DNA from: JAJXWB01 sp964634325
GTDB lineage: Bacteria > Pseudomonadota > Alphaproteobacteria > Rhizobiales > Beijerinckiaceae
NCBI GenBank assembly: GCA_964634325.1
Contig: CAZWJF010000009.1
Coordinates: forward strand, 62,001-126,000
DNA: 64,000 nucleotides
Reading direction: 5' to 3'
Position 1 is the first letter of the stretch. The number at the start of each line of letters is the position of its first letter. The translations under genes were made by a program, and so were the position numbers. The notes beneath the pieces are model-generated. The model was given only the letters and a program-made list of their open reading frames with translations. It made no database searches and was not told the DNA's origin. Shown one piece after another: positions 57,403 to 64,000 of the stretch.

Positions 57403-58235
57403 ACGGGCGCTGCGGCCATTGCCGGCGCCGCGTCCCGACTGAACGCTTCCGCCGGGCGTCGCGTCTCCCGCTTTTCGCCGCTGGCCAGCCAGTTGCGCAG
57501 GAACGTGTCGAGCCATGCGCCGACCGCGCGGTCGTGCTGGAACCAGCCTGACAAATGTTCGTGCGGCTGCTGGGCGTTGGGCGACTGCATGCGCTCGAAG
57601 GCCCGGGTCGTCCAGCGGCACATCATCGCGTAGGTGACTTCGGGGTGGAATTGCAGCGCGACCGCGTTCGGCCCGTAGACGAACGCTTGCGTGTGGAACA
57701 GATCGCCTTCCGCCAGAAGCCGCGCGCCGTTCGGCAGGCCGAACCCTTCTCGATGCCACTGATAGACGACGCGGGGCATCGGACCGCCGAAACAGGCGTC
57801 TCCAGCTTGCGTCGGGCGGATCGGGTAATAGCCGATCTCCGCCGAGCCGCAGGGTTGCGAATAGACCTTGTCGCCGAGGTGGCGCGCCAGCATCTGGCCG
57901 CCGAGGCACACGCCGAGAAAAGGCTTCTTCTCCCTGAGCGGCACGCCGATCCAGTCGGTCTCGCGGGTCAACCAGTCGTCGGGATCGTTGGCGCTCATTG
58001 GGCCGCCGAAAATCACCGCGCCGGCGTGGCCCTCCATCGTCTCTGGCAGGGGGTCGCCGAAGCGCGGCCGCCGGATGTCGAGTTCGCAGCCCTGCTCCTC
58101 GAGCAGGCGACCGATCCTGCCCGGCGTCGAATGTTCCTGGTGCAGGATGAGCAGAACGCGACGCTGGGGAGAATTCGGGGTCATTTCAGCTGTGTTTCCG
58201 TCGGTTTGCAGTCCATTGCAAGCGTTTGTGGTCAT
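57399..58235 (-). CDS. Class-I glutamine amidotransferase-like protein
   Basis: A GMP-synthase-like amidotransferase, 278 residues from ATG 58235 (overlapping the SDR stop by ATGA), or 261 from ATG 58184, which gives the usual family start RRVLLILHQEHSTPG. Catalytic Cys110 (GVCLGG), His197 and Glu199 (FHPEV) are in place. No synthetase partner is nearby, so a stand-alone glutaminase or gamma-glutamyl hydrolase role is likely. It is the last gene of the terB-SDR operon. Confidence 0.85.
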   Translation of the reverse strand: MTTNACNGLQTDGNTAEMTPNSPQRRVLLILHQEHSTPGRIGRLLEEQGCELDIRRPRFGDPLPETMEGHAGAVIFGGPMSANDPDDWLTRETDWIGVPLREKKPFLGVCLGGQMLARHLGDKVYSQPCGSAEIGYYPIRPTQAGDACFGGPMPRVVYQWHREGFGLPNGARLLAEGDLFHTQAFVYGPNAVALQFHPEVTYAMMCRWTTRAFERMQSPNAQQPHEHLSGWFQHDRAVGAWLDTFLRNWLASGEKRETRRPAEAFSRDAAPAMAAAPV

Positions 58236-59035
58236 TTTTCGTTCGCCGGCCGTCTGTTGGCCTGCCGGGCGGCGATCTTCGGCAGGGTCAGCGAATGCGG
58301 GATCCATGCCAGTCCCGCGGCGAGCGCCTGGTTGACGAGGCCGGGGGTAACGACCCGGCGCCCCGCCATCAGCCCGTCGTAGCCGGCTTCCACGGTTTCG
58401 CGCGCGCCGGAGACGCCGGGCGGCGCGGCCGAAGCCGAGGCCGCCATGCCCGCCCGGTTCTGGAAGCCGGTCGCGACCGGTCCCGGGCAGAGGGCGGTCA
58501 CGCGCACGCCGTGCGGCCGCAGCTCCTCCGCCAGAGCTTCTGACAGGGACAGAACATAGGCCTTGGTCGCGTAATAGACCGCCATCCCGGGGCCCGGCGC
58601 AAAGGCGGCGATCGAGGCGACGTTGAGCATGCCGCCGCGATTGGCGCGCAGGTCCGGCGAAAACCGATGGGCGAGCGCTGTCAGCGCGCGGACGTTGACG
58701 TCGATCATCGCCAGTTCGTCGTCGAGCGGCAGCGCGTCGAACGGTCCGTTCAGGCCGTAGCCGGCGTTGTTGACCAGATATTCGACACTGGCGTCGGCCT
58801 CCGCCATCGCGGCGACCAAGAGAGCCGGCGCCTCCGGTCTGGCCAGATCGAGCGGAACGACGAGCGGGCGAAGCCGGCCCCGGCCGGCGATCTCGTCGGC
58901 CAGAGCCTCGAGCCGGCCGGCGCGCCGCGCGACCAGCGCGAGGTCATGGCCGCGTTCGGCGAACAGTCGCGCGAATTCGACGCCGAGCCCTTCGGAAGCG
59001 CCGGTGACGAGCGCGACCTTTCGCGGTTGCGTCAT
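58232..59035 (-). CDS. Short-chain dehydrogenase/reductase
   Basis: A 267-residue classical SDR. The NAD(P) loop is TGASEGLG (11-18), NNAG at 89-92, Ser141, and YxxxK at Tyr154-Lys158. It overlaps the TerB stop (ATGA 59032-59035) and the amidotransferase start. Substrate unknown. Confidence 0.88.
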   Translation of the reverse strand: MTQPRKVALVTGASEGLGVEFARLFAERGHDLALVARRAGRLEALADEIAGRGRLRPLVVPLDLARPEAPALLVAAMAEADASVEYLVNNAGYGLNGPFDALPLDDELAMIDVNVRALTALAHRFSPDLRANRGGMLNVASIAAFAPGPGMAVYYATKAYVLSLSEALAEELRPHGVRVTALCPGPVATGFQNRAGMAASASAAPPGVSGARETVEAGYDGLMAGRRVVTPGLVNQALAAGLAWIPHSLTLPKIAARQANRRPANEK

Positions 59036-59532
59036 ATGCCGCCTCCCGCGTCGTCCCAGGGGTTCTCGGGAAGCCCCTCGGCGCCGGCGGCTTGCGACTT
59101 GCGTTTCAGCTCCATGCGGTCGCGCGTGGACACGCCCAGCAACTCGGCGATGCGCCAGACGATGTTTTCTTCGAGTTCGTCCGCGGCGCCGTCGGCGTAG
59201 GCCATGTCCCACAGGAGTTCGACGACCGCGACGCGGCCCGGCTCGTCGAGCGTACGTTTCAGAACGCTGGTGAACTGGAAAAGATCGACGGCCTCGCGCT
59301 CGCTTTCCTCGGCGCGGCGGATCAGGCGGCGCGCGGCGGCAGGCTCCAGCTCGAAACGCTGTTCGACGATCCGGCGCAGGCGCCTTTGCTCCTGCGGCGC
59401 GACATGCCCGTCGGCCATCGCCATATGGACCAGCAGGGCGGCGGCCGCGATGCGATAATCGTCCGGCGCGAAGTCCCGCGTGGGGCCGCTGCCGCGGAGA
59501 TCGTCGAAAAAAGACTTGAGCTTGAACCGCAT
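59032..59532 (-). CDS. TerB-like (tellurite-resistance family) protein
   Basis: A 166-residue helical protein with the TerB segment AAALLVHMAMADGHVAPQEQRRL and VVELLWDMAYADGAADELE, acidic patterns typical of TerB metal-binding folds. No other Ter genes are near, so tellurite resistance is not implied. First gene of a tightly overlapping three-gene operon with the SDR and amidotransferase. Confidence 0.85.
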   Translation of the reverse strand: MRFKLKSFFDDLRGSGPTRDFAPDDYRIAAAALLVHMAMADGHVAPQEQRRLRRIVEQRFELEPAAARRLIRRAEESEREAVDLFQFTSVLKRTLDEPGRVAVVELLWDMAYADGAADELEENIVWRIAELLGVSTRDRMELKRKSQAAGAEGLPENPWDDAGGGI

Positions 59533-59677
59533 CGCCCCCTCATGCTGCCGCGGAATTGGTTAACAATATGCTGACGGCTGGGTCAAAATGGAACGCCGCA
59601 AGCTCGGCGGAAACGTCTCTTGCAGGCCGGCCGACGCTCGATCGGCGGCGTTCATGGAAGAAATATTACATTCACAT

Positions 59678-59695
59678 AGAAGGATAGGTCCTTCT
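59678..59695. repeat. Short inverted repeat between terB and trmO
   Basis: AGAAGGA/TCCTTCT (59678-59684 and 59689-59695) with loop TAGG, in a 195-bp gap rich in A/T for this genome. It could be an operator for the terB promoter or an RNA hairpin after trmO; no U run is present. Confidence 0.5.
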
Positions 59696-59727
59696 TGACA
59701 TTGCGCGCCGAGCCGCGAGCGCGCGGC

Positions 59728-60168
59728 CTAGGGGCATTCCTGCGGCTTCACGTCGATCAGCGGCGTACCGTCGACGCAATCGAGCCCGCGGACCAGCAGC
59801 CCGTCCGGCTCCACCGCCTCCAGTTTCAGCACGGACGAAGCAATCGGATTCGGCCGGACCGGCGACCGCAACGCGAACGTGCCGTATAGCGCGTCCTTGC
59901 CCTTGGGCGCCTGCAGAAGCAGGTCGCGGCGGGCCAGATGCATGAAATAGAGCGCCTGAACGTAGGCGCGCCCTTCGAGCCCCTTCAGCGCCGGGCGCCA
60001 GCGGTCGTCGATTTCGAGTCGGCAGAGGGGGCCGTCATGCGCCCCGCGCCGCGGACATTCGCCGCGCTCGCGCCACGGGGTGCGGATGCGCCCGATAAAG
60101 TAGAGCCCGGCGTCGAACGTCTCGGGCAGGCTCCCGGCGATCTCGCCGGGACGAATGTCGAAATCCAT
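59728..60168 (-). CDS. TsaA/TrmO-family tRNA methyltransferase
   Basis: A 146-residue beta-barrel AdoMet enzyme of the TrmO family, which methylates t6A37 in tRNA-Thr. Motif RSPVRPNPIASSV and CVDGTPLIDVKP are present. Shorter than E. coli TrmO (235) but usual for this subgroup. Confidence 0.85.
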   Translation of the reverse strand: MDFDIRPGEIAGSLPETFDAGLYFIGRIRTPWRERGECPRRGAHDGPLCRLEIDDRWRPALKGLEGRAYVQALYFMHLARRDLLLQAPKGKDALYGTFALRSPVRPNPIASSVLKLEAVEPDGLLVRGLDCVDGTPLIDVKPQECP

Positions 60169-60261
60169 TTGTGCACCCCGTCCGGAAGTCGTCTCCGAAG
60201 TCCGGACGGATCATAGATCGTCGATGGCGCGCCCGCTTGAAATTGCGCAAGCGCCCATAAA

Positions 60262-60489
60262 TTAGGCAGCCGTGATCACCAGTTGAGCGTCCGAGCCGAG
60301 ATCGCGGATCGCGGCGTGCAAAGCCGATTCGACCTCCTCCGCGCGCCCGCGCGAGGGCTTCAGGCGCACATTGACCATCACTTGAGGCGCGGCCGGCGCC
60401 TTGGCGGCCGAAAATTGCGGCGCGCCGATCTTCCCCTCGGCCACAAAAGGCGCGAGGCGGCGGCGAACCTTGTCTTCGATGACGCTCAT
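60262..60489 (-). CDS. Small conserved-looking protein, unknown
   Basis: A 75-residue protein MSVIEDKVRRRLAPFVAEG..., without recognised motif. A start 12 codons upstream (60525) is possible but lacks support. Ends QLVITAA. Function unknown; possibly an artefact. Confidence 0.45.
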   Translation of the reverse strand: MSVIEDKVRRRLAPFVAEGKIGAPQFSAAKAPAAPQVMVNVRLKPSRGRAEEVESALHAAIRDLGSDAQLVITAA

Positions 60490-60599
60490 GCAGTGGCTCC
60501 GTAACTTGAGTGCGCGGAGACCCATGCAAATTTCAGGCCCCGCTTCCGGCTACCATCGCTCCGTGACAACGATGCGACGCGGGTTCGGGACAGGCGGCC

Positions 60600-61259
60600 T
60601 CAGAGCGACCGAAAACGCCAGACATGCGTCTTCTTGATTTCCGCGTCCTCGAGCGCGCGCGTCACCGGCACGCGATAGCACGCGATCGGCTCCAGCCGCT
60701 CGCGCGCCAGATAGGACCGGCCGGGGTCGCCGATCAGGACGGTCGCGCCGCGCCGCGCCAAACTCGCCAGCCAATCAGTGACTTGCGCAGCCATGTCGCG
60801 TTCGTAGGAGACGTCGCCCGCCAGCACCACGTCCCAGCCCTCGTCGAGACCGATCACGTCGCCGGCGCGCGGCGCGACTTGCACGCCGTTCGCCTGCGCG
60901 TTGATCGAAATCGCCTCGATCGCGAAGTCGTCGATTTCGCTCGCCTCGACCTTCGCGGCGCCCGCCCTGGCCGCCGCAATGGCGACCAGCCCCGAGCCCG
61001 AGGCGAAATCCAGCGCGCGTTTGTCGGCGACGATGTCGGGATTGTCGAGAATGTGACGCGCGAGCGCTTGCCCTCCCGCCCAGGCGAAGGCCCAGAACGG
61101 CGGCGGAAGCCCGATCTCGCCGAGCTCCTCTTCGGTCTTCTCCCACAGCGCGGTCGCTTCGTCGGCGAGTTGCAGGGAAATCTCAGGCGCGTGCGGAACC
61201 TGAAGCAGCCGTGTGTTCGCGCGAATGAAGGCGGCGCGGTCGGAGATCGGTTTGGTCAT
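60600..61259 (-). CDS. Protein lysine methyltransferase, ETF-beta type
   Basis: A 219-residue class I methyltransferase. The segment PPFWAFAWAGGQALARHILDNPD and the AdoMet loop LDFASGSGLVAIAAARAGA match the METTL20-like group that methylates the beta subunit of electron-transfer flavoprotein in Rhizobiales. It starts inside the GNAT stop (ATGA 61256-61259). Confidence 0.8.
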   Translation of the reverse strand: MTKPISDRAAFIRANTRLLQVPHAPEISLQLADEATALWEKTEEELGEIGLPPPFWAFAWAGGQALARHILDNPDIVADKRALDFASGSGLVAIAAARAGAAKVEASEIDDFAIEAISINAQANGVQVAPRAGDVIGLDEGWDVVLAGDVSYERDMAAQVTDWLASLARRGATVLIGDPGRSYLARERLEPIACYRVPVTRALEDAEIKKTHVWRFRSL

Positions 61260-61696
61260 GAGTTCGACAGGTTCAAGACGAATTTCTGTTCGCGGACTTT
61301 GACGCCCCAGCTCTCGGCGTCGAGCGCCAGAGCGAGCCGGAAGCCGCGCGCTTCGTACAGGCGGCGCGCGGCGTGAAGACCTTCGAAGGTCCACAGATAC
61401 AGGCTCTCGAAGCCCGATTCGCGGCTGAACGCGACGGCCTCGTCGAGCAGCGCCGCGCCCAGGCCCGTTCCCCGCGCATCGTCGTCGAGAATGAACCAGC
61501 GCAGATGCGCGCCCGCCTCGGCTGCGCGCCGCCCATCGATTGCGATCGAGCCGATGGCGCGGCCGTCGCGCAGGGCGAACCAGAGCCGCGAGTCGGGTCG
61601 CGGCAGGGCGCTCAGGAATTCTGCGGCCTCCGCGGCCACGCGCGCCTCGAAGAAGGCGCCGAATCCCCACGCGCGCGCGTAATAGGCCGCGTGCAT
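61256..61696 (-). CDS. GNAT acetyltransferase with uncertain 5' end
   Basis: From the first ATG (61696) the product is 146 residues, with the acetyl-CoA loop ARGTGLGAALL and RLYEARGFRL. However, the frame continues upstream to 61816 and encodes ADYSPGALGRLIEMHAAYY, which looks like the conserved first strand and helix of this GNAT group. No ATG, GTG or TTG exists in that stretch, only a CTG at 61789 and ATC or ATT-type codons, so the true start is unclear. Confidence 0.7.
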   Translation of the reverse strand: MHAAYYARAWGFGAFFEARVAAEAAEFLSALPRPDSRLWFALRDGRAIGSIAIDGRRAAEAGAHLRWFILDDDARGTGLGAALLDEAVAFSRESGFESLYLWTFEGLHAARRLYEARGFRLALALDAESWGVKVREQKFVLNLSNS

Positions 61697-61929
61697 CTCG
61701 ATGAGGCGGCCGAGCGCGCCGGGCGAATAGTCGGCTGTGATTTCGGCGCGGTCGAAGATGCAGTTGCTCCCGGCGGTGAGGCCGCGCAGCGCGCGGCGGC
61801 GACCGACCGCGTCAAATCAACGCGAAAGCAGACGCGCGGTCAAACAATCGCCTTGGCGAGGTTGCATTGCGCCTCCTGCGCAAACCGGCTAGGCAGGCCG
61901 GCGATCGGGGCGAAATCGGAGCGCGTTGA

Positions 61930-63231
61930 ATGCGCATAGCGATGATTGGTTCGGGCTATGTCGGGCTCGTGTCTGGCGTATGCTTTTCGGATTTCGGCCA
62001 CGACGTCGTGTGCATCGACAAGGATGCGGCCAAGATCGCTCAGCTCGAAGCTGGCGTCATGCCGATTTACGAACCGGGTCTCAAGGAGATCGTCGACAAG
62101 AACGTCCGCGAGGGGCGGTTGTCGTTCACGACCGATCTCCCGGCGGGCGTGAAGGGCGCGAAGGCCATCTTCATCGCGGTCGGCACGCCTTCGCGCCGTG
62201 GCGACGGCTACGCGGATCTGTCCTATGTCTATGCGGCGGCCAAAGAGCTCGCCGAGCACGCCGATCGCGACGCGGTCGTCGTCACCAAGTCGACCGTGCC
62301 GGTCGGCACTGGCGACGAGGTCGAACGCATCGTGCGCGAGATCAGGCCCAATTCGCAGATCGCGGTCGTCTCCAATCCAGAATTCCTGCGCGAAGGCGCC
62401 GCCATCGCCGACTTCAAACATCCCGACCGCATCGTCATCGGCACGGACGATGCTCGCGCCCGCGACGTGATGCAGGAGGCCTATCGGCCGCTCTATCTCA
62501 ATAATCAGCCGCTGCTGTTCATGGCGCGCCGTACGGCGGAGCTGACCAAATACGCGGCCAACGCCTTTCTGGCGACCAAGATCACCTTCATCAACGAAAT
62601 CGCCGATCTCTGCGAGGCGACCGGCGCCAACGTGCAGGACGTCGCCCGCGGCATCGGCCTCGACAACCGCATCGGCCGCAAGTTCTTGCACGCTGGCCCC
62701 GGCTACGGCGGAAGCTGCTTCCCGAAGGATACGCTCGCGCTGGTCAAGACCGGGCATGACGCAGGCAGCCCGCTGCGCATCGTGGAGACGGTCGTCGCCA
62801 TCAACGATCAGCGCAAGCGCGCGATGGCGCGAAAAGTGATTGCGGCCTGCGGCGGCTCGGTGCGCGGCAAGACGATCGCGCTGCTCGGCCTGACCTTCAA
62901 GCCGAACACCGACGACATGCGCGACGCGCCCTCGCTGATGATCATTCCGGCGCTGCAGGACAATGGCGCGAAGGTGCGCGCCTACGATCCCGAAGGCATG
63001 GGCCAGGCGAAGGCTCTGCTCGACAACGTCGAATTTGCGCAGAGCGCCTATGCGGCGATCGAAGGCGCCGACGCGCTCGTGATCGTCACCGAATGGGACG
63101 CCTTCCGCGCCCTCGATCTCGGCAAGGTCAAGACTTTGCTGAAGTCTCCCGTCGTCGTCGACCTTCGCAACGTCTACCGGCCCGATGAAATGGAGCGGCT
63201 CGGCTTCGACTATGTGAGCGTTGGCCGCTGA
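61930..63231 (+). CDS. ugd: UDP-glucose 6-dehydrogenase
   Basis: A 433-residue NAD-dependent enzyme oxidising UDP-glucose to UDP-glucuronate for envelope polysaccharides. The nucleotide-binding loop is IGSGYVGLV at the N-terminus, and the catalytic Cys263 is in GYGGSCFPKDT. Length and ends are normal. No glycan operon is adjacent. Confidence 0.96.
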   Translation: MRIAMIGSGYVGLVSGVCFSDFGHDVVCIDKDAAKIAQLEAGVMPIYEPGLKEIVDKNVREGRLSFTTDLPAGVKGAKAIFIAVGTPSRRGDGYADLSYVYAAAKELAEHADRDAVVVTKSTVPVGTGDEVERIVREIRPNSQIAVVSNPEFLREGAAIADFKHPDRIVIGTDDARARDVMQEAYRPLYLNNQPLLFMARRTAELTKYAANAFLATKITFINEIADLCEATGANVQDVARGIGLDNRIGRKFLHAGPGYGGSCFPKDTLALVKTGHDAGSPLRIVETVVAINDQRKRAMARKVIAACGGSVRGKTIALLGLTFKPNTDDMRDAPSLMIIPALQDNGAKVRAYDPEGMGQAKALLDNVEFAQSAYAAIEGADALVIVTEWDAFRALDLGKVKTLLKSPVVVDLRNVYRPDEMERLGFDYVSVGR

Positions 63232-63356
63232 TTTTGGCGCGTTGATTTCATTCTGCGGAACGACCGCCCGCTTGCCGAACGGGCGCGCGCCCTGCATTCT
63301 CCGGCTCGAGAAGTCGCGCTGAAAGTCGCGACACGGGAAACGCCAGAGCAGGGCTC

Positions 63357-64000
63357 ATGAACGCGACAGCGACACTCGAGCGTCCGGCTGCAAGAGCCGG
63401 CGCAAAGACCGAACATTTCGACGTACTTATCGTCGGCGCGGGCATCTCCGGCGTCGGCTCGGCCTATCATCTGATTCATCAATGCCCCGGCATGAGCTTC
63501 GTCGTGCTCGAGACCCAGGAAAGTTTCGGCGGCACCTGGATCACGCACAAATATCCCGGCATCCGTTCGGACAGCGATCTCCACACCTTCGGCTATCGTT
63601 TCAAGCCATGGGTCGGCAAACCGATCGCGACGGCCGAGGAGATTCTGAAATACATGGGCGAGGTGATCGAGGAGAATGTTCTTTCGCCCCACATCCGCTA
63701 TCGCCACAAGATTCGCGATGCGCGCTGGTCGAGCGCGGACAATCTCTGGACGATCGACGCGGAGCGTCTCGACACCGGCGAGCGGCTGACCTTCACCTGC
63801 AACTTCCTGTGGATGTGCCAGGGCTATTACCGCCATTCCGAAGGCTACACGCCGGAATGGAAGGACATGGACAAATATGAGGGCCGCATCGTCCATCCGC
63901 AGACCTGGCCGCAAGACCTGGATTACAAGGGCAAGCAGGTTCTCGTCATCGGCTCCGGGGCGACGGCGGCGACCGTCATTCCGGCGATGGCGCCCGACGC
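63357..64000 (+). CDS. Flavin monooxygenase, Baeyer-Villiger type, 3' end outside window
   Basis: About 215 codons visible. FAD-binding GAGISGVG near residue 27, the Baeyer-Villiger-type fingerprint YEGRIVHPQTWP (FxGxxxHxxxWP with Tyr for Phe), then the NADPH loop VIGSGATAATV. It would oxidise ketones, or N/S centres as in flavin-containing monooxygenases, using NADPH and O2. The substrate is unknown. The remaining half lies past 64000. Confidence 0.9.
   Translation, partial: MNATATLERPAARAGAKTEHFDVLIVGAGISGVGSAYHLIHQCPGMSFVVLETQESFGGTWITHKYPGIRSDSDLHTFGYRFKPWVGKPIATAEEILKYMGEVIEENVLSPHIRYRHKIRDARWSSADNLWTIDAERLDTGERLTFTCNFLWMCQGYYRHSEGYTPEWKDMDKYEGRIVHPQTWPQDLDYKGKQVLVIGSGATAATVIPAMAPD

Noticed and set aside
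59032..59532. Tellurite-resistance operon
   Set aside because: Only a TerB-like gene is present; TerC, TerD and other Ter genes are missing, so no tellurite function is claimed.

Overview
The window is a compact, GC-rich chromosomal segment of an alphaproteobacterium, most likely order Hyphomicrobiales (Rhizobiales). Supporting signs are the chvI-chvG-hprK-EIIA-ptsH order with pckA divergent nearby, the short HprK lacking the usual N-terminal domain, a Rhizobiales-type 25-30 kDa outer-membrane beta-barrel, the fused urease gamma/beta subunit and the GcdH/CoA-transferase pair. Nothing fixes the genus. About 64 protein genes and one tRNA are supported. No rRNA, prophage, insertion sequence or CRISPR array was seen.

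Layout. 1-2750: divergent ohrR/ohr organic-peroxide defence pair with operator repeats, an FAH-family hydratase and a sterol-desaturase-like membrane enzyme. 2886-5455: dnaN (beta clamp), a polysaccharide deacetylase and a GNAT. 5516-7083: a cytosine-C5 methyltransferase translationally coupled to a Vsr endonuclease, ending in a strong hairpin terminator. 7169-12656: outer-membrane protein, pgi, and a membrane CACHE-PAS-GGDEF-EAL protein. 12679-19351: HPr, EIIA-Man, HprK, ChvG, ChvI (minus strand) with a HugZ-like gene and pckA divergent, a regulatory block linking envelope stress, PTS state and gluconeogenesis. 19503-22086: small hypothetical, YidB-like and GlsB-like genes, and an MFS transporter. 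22189-26092: mmsA with divergent LysR regulator, transaldolase, NTF2-like protein. 26109-31075: TPP enzyme, CaiB/BaiF CoA-transferase, exported Mn-type SOD, glutaryl-CoA dehydrogenase. 31221-33869: secreted hypothetical, O-antigen-ligase-like protein, ArfB.

34064-45562 is the largest functional unit. A near-perfect sigma-54 promoter precedes urtABCDE (urea ABC importer), followed on the same strand by ureD, fused ureAB, ureC, an antibiotic-biosynthesis-monooxygenase-fold gene, ureE, ureF and ureG. Several palindromic repeats sit in its gaps, including a 20-nt hairpin element found twice inside two different larger repeats.

45620-64000: isobutyryl-CoA dehydrogenase, tRNA-Arg(CCT), small membrane protein, zinc alcohol dehydrogenase, DUF2252 kinase-like protein, a ferredoxin-rubrerythrin fusion, efp divergent from epmA-epmB (complete Lys34 modification set), an MscS-type channel, a CAP lipoprotein, a terB-SDR-glutamine-amidotransferase operon, trmO, an ETF-beta-type methyltransferase with a GNAT, UDP-glucose 6-dehydrogenase and the start of a Baeyer-Villiger-type monooxygenase cut by the window end.

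Most of the window is core or near-core metabolism. The parts most worth a second look are the nested repeats around the urease genes, the tandem hairpins before the small gene at 19503, the TPP enzyme fused into a glutarate-type locus, and the ferredoxin-rubrerythrin fusion.
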